This document shows positions 38,998 to 47,494 of a stretch of DNA of 64,000 bases, piece by piece. Location: assembly GCA_963795385.1 (NCBI GenBank), contig CAWCHK010000002.1, forward strand, positions 1 to 64,000. The letters are read 5' to 3'. The position numbers and the translations under genes are program-made. Numbering within the stretch: position 1 is the stretch's first letter; each line of letters begins with the position of its first letter. The DNA comes from CAVURS01 sp963795385 (GTDB taxonomy: Bacteria > Actinomycetota > Actinomycetes > Actinomycetales > CAVURS01). The notes beneath the pieces are model-generated. The model worked only from the letters and a program-made list of their open reading frames with translations. It ran no database searches and was not told where the DNA came from.

Positions 38998-39813
38998 TCA
39001 GATGGTCTGGGCCGGATCCTGGACGTCGCGCCGGGTCAGGGCCATCCAGGCCACCAGCAGGACGATCAGGACCGTCGCCACCAGGGACACGGTCCCGTCG
39101 CCGTACCCGAGCCCGCTCTTGCCGGTGGGCTTGCCCAGCCAGTCGGCGAAGGACGCCCCCAGCGGCCGGGTCAGGACGTAGGCCGACCAGAACGCCAGGA
39201 CCGGGTTGAGGGAGAAGCGCCACCAGCCCAACGCCGGCACCGCGATGGCCCCGGCGAAGATCACCCCGGAGCCAGAGTAGCCGAGGTGCAGGGTCGTCGC
39301 GGTCAGGTCGCCCGCGGCCGTGCCCAGGGCGAAGGTCGCCAGGACGGCGAGCCAGTAGAACAGCTCCCGCCGCCGGGTCACGATGCTGTGGATCGACAGC
39401 GTGCCCTCCAGCTGGTTCCACAGCCGGAAGACGACGGCCAGCGCGACGACGTAGAGCGTCGTCGTCACGACGTACGGCAGCTCGAGCACCAGGTGCAGCC
39501 CGTCGGCCGCCATGGTGCCGAAGACCGCGACCATCACCACGGCGAACCAGTACGCCGCGGCGACGTAGCGGGTCGTGCGGAGCTGCCGCCAGAGGGCGAC
39601 CGCGAGCCCGGCCGCGCCGACGCCACCGGCCAGGGCGATGCTGGCGTGCCCGAGATAGTCGGAGAACGCCTCGCCCATGCCCGTCGTCAGGATCTTGATC
39701 AGCCAGAACCAGGCCGTGATCCGGGGAACCTTGCTGAGGGTGGGGAGGACCTGGTGGCGCGATCGCGAGTCCGGACCGGTCGGGCCGGAGTGTTCGTCAG
39801 TTGTCTCGGTCAT
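38998..39813 (-). CDS. COG4705-type multi-pass membrane protein
   Basis: 271 aa from MTETTDEHSGPTGPDS. The family repeats the signature KVPRITAWFWLIKILTTGMG near residue 28, then EAFSDYLGH; GDLTATTLHLGYSGS and SAYVLTRPLGASFADWLGKP are the later copies. Seven to eight membrane segments. Function is unknown; it overlaps apbE by 4 bases (ATGA) and so belongs to the flavin transfer operon. Start at 39813 was chosen because the longer opening has a charged lead unlike the family. Confidence 0.88.
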   Translation of the reverse strand: MTETTDEHSGPTGPDSRSRHQVLPTLSKVPRITAWFWLIKILTTGMGEAFSDYLGHASIALAGGVGAAGLAVALWRQLRTTRYVAAAYWFAVVMVAVFGTMAADGLHLVLELPYVVTTTLYVVALAVVFRLWNQLEGTLSIHSIVTRRRELFYWLAVLATFALGTAAGDLTATTLHLGYSGSGVIFAGAIAVPALGWWRFSLNPVLAFWSAYVLTRPLGASFADWLGKPTGKSGLGYGDGTVSLVATVLIVLLVAWMALTRRDVQDPAQTI

Positions 39814-40673
39814 CCGCGCGAGGCCTCCGGCCCGGTCTCGATCGCTCCCAGTGTGGACCCCGCCGGTGAGCCGGGCCATCGCCGGGTCGCCTCGACCGCT
39901 CCGTCGGCGCGCACGACGAGCCCCTGCACGCCACCGAAGGTCTCCAGCCACCGGCAGGCGTCAGCGCCGCGAGCGACGGCAGCCGTGGCCACGGCGTCCG
40001 CTCGCACCATGTCCCGGGCCACGACCGTCGCGGCTCGCAGGCCCTCGGCGCGGCCACCGCTGGCCGGGTCCCAGATGTGGCTGCCCCGCTCGCCGGTGCC
40101 GGACGTGGCGACGGCGCCCGCGGTGAGGTTCAGCGTGTCCATCAGCCGGCCGCGGTCGAACGGGTCCGAGATGCCCACCGCCCAGCCCTCACCGGGACGG
40201 GCCTGGCCGTGGACGAGGACGTCCCCGGCAGCATTGATGCACCAGTGCCGCAGGCCGGCGTCGAGGAGCAGGCGCCCGATCCGGGCGACGGCCCAGCCCT
40301 TGACCAGGCCGGTCGGGTCGACGGCGCCGTCGGGTCGGCGAGCGCTGAAGAGCCCGTCGGTCCGTGCCGAGTAGCGTGCGCACAGGCGCAGCACCTCGAG
40401 GACCTCGCGAGGGGCATCGACCAGCGTCGTGCGACCGGAGTTGAGCCGGGCCATGGCCGTGTCCGGGCGCCAGAGGCTGAACATCCCGTCCACCTCGTGC
40501 AGCCACGCGAAGCACCGCTCGAAGAGCCGCTCCACCTGGCCCGGCCGATCCTGGGCGACCTGGTCGCGAACGTCGATGCTGATCGGCATCCCCATCACGT
40601 GTTGGAGGCGGAACCCGTTGCCCTGCAGGCGGTCAGGCGAAGCAGGCCGTCCGGTCAGCTCGTCGGCAGTCAT
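39810..40673 (-). CDS. apbE: FAD:protein FMN transferase
   Basis: 287 aa from MTADELTGRPAS. MGMPISIDVR opens the ApbE fold, DPTGLVKGWAVARIGRLL, CINAAGDVLVHG and TSGTGERGSHIWDP form the FAD site, and VRADAVATAAVARGADACRW carries the Mg-binding Asp. ApbE attaches FMN covalently to Thr/Ser of extracytoplasmic proteins. No signal peptide is evident, so it may act inside, or its start may lie upstream. The natural target is the FMN-binding protein encoded just upstream (4-base overlap). Confidence 0.94.
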   Translation of the reverse strand: MTADELTGRPASPDRLQGNGFRLQHVMGMPISIDVRDQVAQDRPGQVERLFERCFAWLHEVDGMFSLWRPDTAMARLNSGRTTLVDAPREVLEVLRLCARYSARTDGLFSARRPDGAVDPTGLVKGWAVARIGRLLLDAGLRHWCINAAGDVLVHGQARPGEGWAVGISDPFDRGRLMDTLNLTAGAVATSGTGERGSHIWDPASGGRAEGLRAATVVARDMVRADAVATAAVARGADACRWLETFGGVQGLVVRADGAVEATRRWPGSPAGSTLGAIETGPEASRG

Positions 40674-41182
40674 CTGCTGGCCGCCCGAGCGGCGTCCAGC
40701 GCGGACTGCAGGCTCTGGGTGTAGCCCGCGCTCGTGTACGAGGCCCCGCTGACCGTGTCGATCCTGGCCGAGCCGGCGGCGAGGGCCTCGCGACGCAGGA
40801 TCGGCGCCGCGCGGGCGCTGATCGACACTGACCGCGGGGAGTCGTCCGTGAGGTGAATTGCCGTGACGTCGGTCAGCCGGGCGCCGGTCACCACCACTCG
40901 CACCTGCACGTCGCCGTACTGCGTGCGCACGAGGGCACCGTTGAAGCTGCGCGGTGCCGTGCTCGCCGACGCGGAGCGCTGTGAGGTGCCCCGCGTCGAC
41001 GAGGGGGAAGAGGTGGCGGCCGAGGACGCGGAGCCGGTGGCCGAGACGGCGCTCGGCGGAGCGAGAACGGGCAGCCCCTGGGCCGAGCTGCTGCCGCTGC
41101 CGCTCTCGCCGCCCAGGCGCCAGGCGCCCACCAGGGTGGCGACGCTGGCCAGGCCGAGCCCGAGGCCGGTCGCGCGCCTCAC
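40670..41182 (-). CDS. FMN-binding domain protein, likely ApbE substrate
   Basis: 170 aa from GTG 41182 (VRRATGLGLGLASVATL), overlapping the reductase stop as GTGA. One N-terminal membrane anchor, a Ser/Ala-rich linker of about 55 residues, then the FMN-binding domain: FNGALVRTQYGDVQVRVVV, then DTVSGASYTSAGYTQSLQSA. The D-x-x-S-G-A-S block is the flavinylation site, with Ser in place of the commoner Thr. The anchored flavoprotein would hand electrons between the membrane flavocytochrome and an external acceptor. Confidence 0.88.
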   Translation of the reverse strand: MRRATGLGLGLASVATLVGAWRLGGESGSGSSSAQGLPVLAPPSAVSATGSASSAATSSPSSTRGTSQRSASASTAPRSFNGALVRTQYGDVQVRVVVTGARLTDVTAIHLTDDSPRSVSISARAAPILRREALAAGSARIDTVSGASYTSAGYTQSLQSALDAARAASR

Positions 41183-42642
41183 CAGACGAACCGCTCGTCG
41201 TGGACCTGCCGACGAGGCACGCCCGCCTCGTCCAGGCTGGCGTGCACCAGGTCCATCCACCTCTGCGGTCCGCAGACGTAGACGTCGTGGTGCCTCAGCT
41301 CGGGCACCAGGGCGGCAAGGGCCTGGCCATCGGTCCCACCGCGCGCGGTCGACGCGGGGAGCCAGGAACGCGGCACCGGAGGACCGACGAGCAGGTGCAG
41401 CCGCAGGCCGGTCTGCTCCGCCAGCCGGGCCAGCTCGGCGCCCAGGGCGAGCTGGTCGGCAGCGTCGGCGCGGTAGATCAGCGTGACGTCCCCCGGGCTG
41501 CTTCCCCGCCCCGCGCACAGCTCCTCGGCGAGCGCCCGGACGGGCGTGATGCCGATGCCCGCGGCCAGCAGGGCGACGCGGCGCCGCTGTCGGCGTTCGG
41601 TGGTGAACGCGCCGTACGGGCCCTCGATCAGCACGCGCGTGCCGGGCCGCAGGTGCTGCAGCCGCTCCGAGTGATCGCCGAGCTCGCGGACGGTGATCCG
41701 CAGCCGCGTCGCGCCGGGCTGGGCCGACAGGGACCAGGGGTGCGCCGCGAGCAGCATGCCGCGGGTCAGGAACCGCCAGTTGAAGAACTGACCCGCCCGA
41801 GCGCCGATCCGGTCCAGACGGCGTCCGCGGATCCACACCGACCACACGCCGGGCGCCTCCGGCACCACCCGCTCGACGTACGGCGCGTGCCGAAGGGTCC
41901 GGAAGACGGGGACCAGCAGACGCCACCAGACCAGGCTGCCTGCGGTCAGGATGTACAGGCCCAGCCAGTAGGTCCGCTCCCAAGGGTGACCCGCGATGTC
42001 CGAGCCGTCGGACAGCTGGTGGGGGATCGAGAGCGCGACCGCGGCGTACGCCGTCACATGGACCAGATGCCAGCGTTCGTAGCCCATCGCGTTGCGCGCC
42101 AGACGAACTGACGTGATGGCGATCACGACGAACAGACCCGTCGCGATGGTGGCGGTGAGCATGTCGGGGACACCGGTCAGCATCCGCCACGGTTCGACCA
42201 GCCACGCGGTCCGGGCCGGGAGGCTGTCCCGCGCGGCGTACCCGGCGGCGATGGCCCCGGCGTGCACCAGGATCAGCGGCACCGTCACCCGGCCGAGGAT
42301 GCGGTGCGCTTTGAGCGCACGGTCCATGCCGTAGACCCGGTCGACCCAAGGCACCCGCGAGGCGAGGAGCATCTGGATCAGCAGCAGGTCGGTGACGACA
42401 AGACCGACGACCTGCCCGACCGCGATCAACATCGCTGCGCTGGAGTGCAGCCCGGCAGCGCCGCCGCGGGCGAGGAACGCCGCCGTCACGACGACGACCG
42501 AACCCACGGCCGCGGCTTCGAGCAGGTCGGCGCGGCGGGCCCGCCAGCGGCGGTGCCATCGACCGTGCGCCGGCACCCAGGCCGGGTCCGGCCCGGCCGC
42601 GGGCGCTGCCGGAGCCGAGCGGGTGCGCGACACGCTGCTCAT
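41179..42642 (-). CDS. Ferric-reductase-like transmembrane flavocytochrome with FAD/NAD(P)H reductase domain
   Basis: 487 aa. Residues 40-240 hold six membrane helices with paired His for heme (KAHRILGRVTVPLILVHAG; YERWHLVHVTAYAAVALSIP). Residues 260-480 form a ferredoxin-NADP reductase-like module: HPWSLSAQPG (FAD), LIEGPYGAFTTE, LLAAGIGITPVRALAEEL (NAD), VYVCGPQRWMDLV, and the terminal FVW. It moves electrons from NAD(P)H across the membrane. First gene of the four-gene minus-strand operon, divergent from the two-component system. Confidence 0.92.
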   Translation of the reverse strand: MSSVSRTRSAPAAPAAGPDPAWVPAHGRWHRRWRARRADLLEAAAVGSVVVVTAAFLARGGAAGLHSSAAMLIAVGQVVGLVVTDLLLIQMLLASRVPWVDRVYGMDRALKAHRILGRVTVPLILVHAGAIAAGYAARDSLPARTAWLVEPWRMLTGVPDMLTATIATGLFVVIAITSVRLARNAMGYERWHLVHVTAYAAVALSIPHQLSDGSDIAGHPWERTYWLGLYILTAGSLVWWRLLVPVFRTLRHAPYVERVVPEAPGVWSVWIRGRRLDRIGARAGQFFNWRFLTRGMLLAAHPWSLSAQPGATRLRITVRELGDHSERLQHLRPGTRVLIEGPYGAFTTERRQRRRVALLAAGIGITPVRALAEELCAGRGSSPGDVTLIYRADAADQLALGAELARLAEQTGLRLHLLVGPPVPRSWLPASTARGGTDGQALAALVPELRHHDVYVCGPQRWMDLVHASLDEAGVPRRQVHDERFVW

Positions 42643-42663
42643 GTCTCAACGTTCGGTCGCTCA

Positions 42664-42681
42664 TCTCAGAAGCTTCTGAGA
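42664..42681. promoter_or_regulatory. 18-bp perfect palindrome, candidate operator
   Basis: TCTCAGAAGCTTCTGAGA reads identically on both strands. It lies in the 61-base gap between the divergent flavocytochrome operon and the response regulator gene, 23 bases before the GTG at 42704, so a bound dimer could control both. Confidence 0.6.
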
Positions 42682-42703
42682 AGGCGCGTGCCACGATGAC
42701 GGC

Positions 42704-43395
42704 GTGGAGGGCCAGGAAGGCCGGGTCGGGGAGGCGGGACGGCCCCGGCTGCTGCTGGTGGAGGACGACCGCGACCTGTCCGGACTCCTGGCGGGCCTCC
42801 TGGACGAGGAGGGCTACGCCGTGCAGGTGGCTCGCGACGGCCAGCAAGGACTGCATCTAGGGCTCTCCCGGTCGTGGGATGTCCTGGTCGTGGACCGCGG
42901 CCTGCCGGCGATCGAAGGCGTCGACCTGCTCGCCCGGCTGCGCTCGCGCGGCGTCCGAGCACCGGTCCTCATGCTGACCGCGCGGGGCACGGTGGCCGAC
43001 CGGGTCGAGGGGCTGGACGCAGGCGCGAACGACTACCTGGTGAAGCCGTTCGACGTCGAGGAGCTGCTGGCCCGGCTGCGCGCCCTGCTCCGCCGCCCCG
43101 CGGATCAGGCGAGGAACTGTCCCTGGGCGACCGCGTCCTGCTCGTCGACGCGGATCGCGTTGTGGGAGCTGGCTGCCCGGACGTTCAGCTGTCACGAAGG
43201 GAGAGTGACCTGCTTCGGCTGCTCGCTCAGCGACCGAGCCGGGTGTTCAGTCGCGACGAGCTGCTCAGCGAGGTGTTCGCGGGCGCGGACACGCCCGGTG
43301 TGGTGGACACGTACGTGCACTACCTCCGACGCAAGCTCGGGCGCGAGTCGGTACGGACCGTCTACGGGATCGGCTATCGCATGGGCCGCTCGTGA
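42704..43395 (+). CDS. OmpR-family response regulator, one frameshift
   Basis: About 230 aa from GTG 42704. The receiver has RLLLVEDDRDLSGLLAGLLD, phospho-acceptor Asp in VLVVDRGLP, MLTARGTVADRVEGLDAGAN and DYLVKPFDVEELLARLRALL. After an indel near 43100 the DNA-binding winged helix continues as LGDRVLLVDADRVV, LSRRESDLLRLLAQ, VVDTYVHYLRRKLG and VRTVYGIGYRM. One of only two broken genes in the right part, so a real mutation or a local error are both possible. It pairs with the kinase that follows after 55 bases. Confidence 0.9.
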
Positions 43396-43450
43396 CCGCG
43401 CGCAGAGCCGGGCGCGGGCCGGCGACGGGCTGGATGCTCGTGACCGGCTG

Positions 43451-44608
43451 ATGCTCCGCTCGGCCGCACGGCGAATCGCCCTGCAGTCGGCAGCGCTGCT
43501 GACCCTCGTGGTGGCCTTCGCCGTCATCGGTGTCGCCGTCGTCTTCGACCACGCCCAGCACGCCGAGATCGAGCGAACCGTCCGCCAGGCCGCGAGGACG
43601 GCCGACGATGTGAGCGACCCACCGCCCGGCGTCCTGCTGGTGAGGGCGCAGGACGGATCGGTCGCGCTGACTCCGGGCGCACCTCCAGGCCTGCGGGCGC
43701 TGGCCACGCTCCCCGGCGGACTCGGCTCGGCCGCGGTCGGCCGGCACCACTATCTGACGTTCGCCGGGACGCGGGGGGATGCGCGGTACGTCGCCGCGTA
43801 CGACCTGGCCGCTCATCACCGCGAGGAGGTGCGGCTGTTGTGGACCAGCGTCGTCGGCGGCCTGCTCGGCATCGGCCTCGCTGCGGGGGCCGGACTGCTG
43901 ATCGGTCGCAGCGCCGTCCGGCCGCTCGCCGAGGCCTTGACGCGGCAGCGCCGCTTCGTCACCGACGCCAGCCACGAGCTGCGGACCCCGCTCACCGTGT
44001 TGCACACCCGGGCCCAGCTCGTCCGCCGGCGGCTCCTGGCGGGCGCCTCCCCCGCAGGGGCCGCCGAGCTGGACCAGCTGGTCGAGGACACCTCGGTGCT
44101 GGGCGAGGTGATCAGCGATCTCCTGCTCTCCGCCCAGCTGCAGAGCGATCGCCTCGCCGGGCGGACCGTCGACGTTCGCGATCTGGCCGAGGGCGTGGTC
44201 CGCAGCCTGCGACCGTACGCCGACGGGAGTGGGACGTCCCTGGGTGCCGAGGTGGCGTCCGGTGACTGGCGGGTCCAAGGGGCGCCGGCCGCCCTGCGCC
44301 GAGCCCTGGGAGCGTTGGTGGACAACGCGATCAGTCACGCACCCCGTGGGGTGGTGACCATCAGGGTCGACGGTGACGAGGAGCGGGTGCGGCTGAGCGT
44401 CAAGGACGACGGGGAGGGCTTCGACCCCGCTGACCGGGACCTGCTGATCGACCGCTTCTCGCGCGGGCCGGGCGACGGGGCGCACCGGAGGTTCGGCCTG
44501 GGACTCGCGCTGGTGGACGAGGTCGTCCGGGCCCACGACGGGACCCTGGAGCTCAACGGCGCGCCCGGCGAGGGGGCCGAGATGACGATGGTCCTGCCGC
44601 GGTCCTGA
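43451..44608 (+). CDS. Two-component sensor histidine kinase
   Basis: 385 aa. Two membrane helices (QSAALLTLVVAFAVIGVAVV and SVVGGLLGIGLAAGAGLLIG) flank an extracytoplasmic sensor of about 85 residues. The dimerisation His is in RFVTDASHELRTPLTVLHTR. The ATPase domain has DNAISHAP (N box), KDDGEGFDP and FGLGLALVDEVVRAHDGTLE. Together with the upstream regulator it probably controls the divergent flavocytochrome/ApbE operon. Its last 56 bases overlap the convergent radical SAM gene. Confidence 0.92.
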   Translation: MLRSAARRIALQSAALLTLVVAFAVIGVAVVFDHAQHAEIERTVRQAARTADDVSDPPPGVLLVRAQDGSVALTPGAPPGLRALATLPGGLGSAAVGRHHYLTFAGTRGDARYVAAYDLAAHHREEVRLLWTSVVGGLLGIGLAAGAGLLIGRSAVRPLAEALTRQRRFVTDASHELRTPLTVLHTRAQLVRRRLLAGASPAGAAELDQLVEDTSVLGEVISDLLLSAQLQSDRLAGRTVDVRDLAEGVVRSLRPYADGSGTSLGAEVASGDWRVQGAPAALRRALGALVDNAISHAPRGVVTIRVDGDEERVRLSVKDDGEGFDPADRDLLIDRFSRGPGDGAHRRFGLGLALVDEVVRAHDGTLELNGAPGEGAEMTMVLPRS

Positions 44609-45515
44609 GGGTCTCCTGCACCCAGTCGGCATAGTCCTTCGGCACCTCGACCCGGCCGGCGTACGCGTTGAGATAGCGCTCGTGCAGCTGCGCGTCATGC
44701 CCCTCCAGCCAGGTCAGGAAGTGGGTCCGCGTCGCGCCCCGCAAATACAGCGGCCGGGCGCCCACGACGGTGCCGCCGGCCGCCCGGATGGCCTGCACCG
44801 TCTCGGTCAGCTGCTGCCGGCTGTCCGACAGTCCGGGCAGCACCGGAGCGACCAGGGCTCCGGTCCGGATGCCGGCGCCGGCCATGGCGGCCATGGCATC
44901 GAGCCGCCGCCGGGGGTGTGGTGCGCCGGGTTCCGTTGCCCGCCAGACGGACTCGTCGACCGTGCCGATCGAGAAGAGCACGCGTACGTCGACCTGACTC
45001 GCGGCCTCGGTCAGCACGTCGAGGTCGCGGGTGACCATGGCCGACTTGGTGAGGATCGAGAACGGCGTCGCGGACCGGGCCAGCTCCGTGATGATCCCCC
45101 TGGTCAGCCGGTACTTGCCCTCGGCCCGCTGGTAGGGATCGGTGTTGGTCCCCATGGCGACATGCTCGTGCTCCCACCGCGGGTCGGTCAGCTCCACCCG
45201 CAACCGCTCGACGGCGTTGATCTTCACGACGATCTTGCGGTCGAAGTCGTCGCCGGCGTCCAGCCCGAGATACTCGTGCGTCGGACGGGCGAAGCAGTAG
45301 GTGCAGGCGTGGCTGCAGCCACGGTAGGCGTTGATCGTCCAGCGGAACGGCATCGCCGAGGTCGGCGGCACGTTGTTGAGGATGCGCCGCGACGCCACGG
45401 GCAGGAACTCCAGGCCGGACATCCGGCCGGTGCCCGGCTCCACCCCGACGACGTCCTGCACCCCGAGCAGCGAGCCCTGGGGATCGGCGTCGTCGTCGGC
45501 CAGCCGCCATCGCAT
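44553..45515 (-). CDS. Rv2578c-family radical SAM protein (SplB-like)
   Basis: 320 aa from MRWRLADDDADPQGSLLG. The Fe-S cluster motif is AYRGCSHACTYCFARPTHEY (C-x3-C-x2-C). EHVAMGTNTDPYQRAEGKYR and SILTKSAMVTRDLDVLTEAA are the conserved TIM-barrel strands of the COG1533 group, related to spore photoproduct lyase. The substrate in actinobacteria is unknown; DNA repair is often proposed. No intein is present. ATG 45533 is an alternative start. A LexA-box-like site sits just upstream. Confidence 0.88.
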   Translation of the reverse strand: MRWRLADDDADPQGSLLGVQDVVGVEPGTGRMSGLEFLPVASRRILNNVPPTSAMPFRWTINAYRGCSHACTYCFARPTHEYLGLDAGDDFDRKIVVKINAVERLRVELTDPRWEHEHVAMGTNTDPYQRAEGKYRLTRGIITELARSATPFSILTKSAMVTRDLDVLTEAASQVDVRVLFSIGTVDESVWRATEPGAPHPRRRLDAMAAMAGAGIRTGALVAPVLPGLSDSRQQLTETVQAIRAAGGTVVGARPLYLRGATRTHFLTWLEGHDAQLHERYLNAYAGRVEVPKDYADWVQETLRTAAGPSSSRPPRRARR

Positions 45516-45525
45516 CCCCTCATTA

Positions 45526-45537
45526 GAACACATGTTG
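45526..45537. promoter_or_regulatory. LexA-box-like site upstream of the radical SAM gene
   Basis: GAACACATGTTG compares with the Gram-positive/actinobacterial LexA consensus GAAC-N4-GTTC, with one mismatch in the last base. It is 11 bases upstream of ATG 45515 and 48 bases before the divergent ACT gene. Confidence 0.45.
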
Positions 45538-45584
45538 TAATCAAGGCCCGGCACCGCGGTCGACCCGGTTCGTACGATGCCCAC

Positions 45585-45974
45585 GTGAGCGACGCCGTCA
45601 CGGACCTGACCACCCTGCTGCGCACGATGCGGCCCGAGCGGCGCCCGGGTGAGTACGTCTTCGTCGTCGCGACCTCGGTGGCCGACGTCCACCCGCTCGC
45701 GATGGTCGAGGAGGACGAGGGCCGGTCCCTGGTGCTGGCCCGCTCCGAGGCCGACCGGCTGGGGCTGGCCTACGAGTACGTCGGCGCCTGGATCACGCTG
45801 CGGGTCCGCTCCGCGCTGGCGGCCGTGGGCCTGACCGCCGCCGTGAGCGCCGCGCTGACCCGCGCCGGCATCAGCTGCAACGTGATCGCCGGCTACCACC
45901 ACGACCACCTGGTCGTCCCGGTCGGCCGGGCCGACGACGCCCTCCGCGAGCTGTCGGTCCTGTCCACGGGCTAG
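45585..45974 (+). CDS. ACT-domain protein (COG3602-like)
   Basis: 129 aa, GTG start. GEYVFVVATSVADVHPLAMV and EDEGRSLVLARSEADRLGLA, followed by WITLRVRSALAAVGLTAAVS and ISCNVIAGYHHDHLVVPVGR, form two ACT-type halves. ACT domains bind amino acids and regulate enzymes; this stand-alone group has no assigned partner. Divergent from the radical SAM gene. Confidence 0.85.
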   Translation: MSDAVTDLTTLLRTMRPERRPGEYVFVVATSVADVHPLAMVEEDEGRSLVLARSEADRLGLAYEYVGAWITLRVRSALAAVGLTAAVSAALTRAGISCNVIAGYHHDHLVVPVGRADDALRELSVLSTG

Positions 45975-46132
45975 CCGGCCGTCGCGCGCTCCTGCTGGCG
46001 TGGTCGCCACGCGGACACCATGCTGGGGTCCGTGCCCGCGATCGCGCTGCCCGGCACGCCCGAGGTGGCTGTGCTGCTGCTCCTGCCCCGCCACCCGACC
46101 TGCCGTGCCTGCAGGCCGGCCGCGGGCAGCCG

Positions 46133-47407
46133 ATGAACGGCTCCCGCGTCGCCCTCCCGGTCGGCGTCGACCCGGCCACGCTCTCCCGGCAGCTCTCGGT
46201 CGCGCACGACGAGTTCGTCGCGACCGGCCGGGCCCGCCCGCCGGTCCGCCCGCTGGTGGAGGAGTCGTGGCGGCGCTCGCTGGCGCAGGGTATGGACCCG
46301 GAGACCTCGCGGGCGCCGGTCCAGGTGACGGACGACTCGCTGGCGGCCCAGCGCGACGCCCACCCGCTCGCGACCGTCATGCCGGTGATCCGCCGGCTGC
46401 TCGTCGAGGACGCGGTGGACGACGGACTGCTGGTGGCCGTCAGCGACGCCGCGGGCCGCCTCCTCTGGGTCGAGGGAGAGCACCGCCTGCGCTCGGCGGC
46501 GGCCACCATGCACTTCGTCGAGGGCGCCAGCTGGGGCGAGGGTGACGCCGGCACCAACGCGCCCGGCACGGCCCTGGCGCTCGACCGGCCGGTGCAGATC
46601 TTCGCCGCGGAGCACCTCTCCCGGTTGGCGACCAGCTGGAGCTGCTCGGCCGCCCCGATCCACGACCCGGACACGGGCGCCGTCCTCGGCGCCCTCGACC
46701 TCACCGGAGGCGACGAGGTGGCCGCTCCGCGGGCTCTGACCCTGGTCCGGGCGACTGTAGCGGCGGTGGAGGCCGAGCTGCGCCTACAACGCCTGGGCGC
46801 CCGGACCGACTCCGGCGCAACGGCATTCGGCCTCCGGCTCGAGGTGCTCGGCCGGCACGGCGGCGTGCTGCACAACCCGGCCGGCCTGACCCGGCTCAGC
46901 CTGCGGCACAGTGAGCTGCTGCTGCTGCTGGCCACCGCGGTCGACGGCCGGTCGGCCGAGGAGCTGGCGGTCGGGCTGCACGAGCACGAGGTCCCCGCGG
47001 TGACGGTGCGGGCCGAGCTCTCCCGGCTGCGCCCGCTGCTCGGCGAGGTGGTCCTGCTCTCCCGGCCGTACCGGCTGGTCGGGCCGGTCGACACGGACCT
47101 CCACGCCGTACGCCGCGCGCTCGCGGCCGGCAGCTACACCCGGGCCGTCGACCTCTACCGCGGCCCGCTCCTCCCACAGTCCGAGGCGCCGGCGGTCGTC
47201 GAGCTGCGCAGGGACCTGCACGGCGACGTCCGCGCGGCCCTGTTGGCCTCCGGTGACCCGGACGCCCTGCTGCGGCTGGCCGACACCCAGTACGGCCGGC
47301 TCGACGGCGAGCTCTGGCGGACCGCGCTGACCTGGCTACCCCCTGGGTCGCCGCGGCACGCGCAGGTGCGAGCCCACGTCCAGCGGCTGGCCGAGGAGCT
47401 GCGCTAG
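46133..47407 (+). CDS. GAF-domain transcriptional regulator of the aldehyde dehydrogenase locus
   Basis: 424 aa. EESWRRSLAQGMDPETSRAP is the typical lead of AcoR-like regulators. The GAF sensor (residues about 85-220) has DGLLVAVSDAAGRLLWVEGE and LALDRPVQIFAAEHLSRLAT. There is no AAA+ sigma-54 domain; instead the C-terminal half has a DNA-binding-like region (LRHSELLLLLATAVDGRSAE; VTVRAELSRLRPLL) and alpha-helical repeats. This gene commonly precedes an aldehyde dehydrogenase and DUF779 in actinobacteria and probably activates them when aldehyde or alcohol is sensed. Confidence 0.87.
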   Translation: MNGSRVALPVGVDPATLSRQLSVAHDEFVATGRARPPVRPLVEESWRRSLAQGMDPETSRAPVQVTDDSLAAQRDAHPLATVMPVIRRLLVEDAVDDGLLVAVSDAAGRLLWVEGEHRLRSAAATMHFVEGASWGEGDAGTNAPGTALALDRPVQIFAAEHLSRLATSWSCSAAPIHDPDTGAVLGALDLTGGDEVAAPRALTLVRATVAAVEAELRLQRLGARTDSGATAFGLRLEVLGRHGGVLHNPAGLTRLSLRHSELLLLLATAVDGRSAEELAVGLHEHEVPAVTVRAELSRLRPLLGEVVLLSRPYRLVGPVDTDLHAVRRALAAGSYTRAVDLYRGPLLPQSEAPAVVELRRDLHGDVRAALLASGDPDALLRLADTQYGRLDGELWRTALTWLPPGSPRHAQVRAHVQRLAEELR

Positions 47408-47494
47408 TACGTCGGTCATACGACTGGTCTAGCGGCTGCGGCTGCGTCGCGCGCGTCGAGCCCGCTCCGCTCTCGTGTGTCCGCCGCGATCTCC

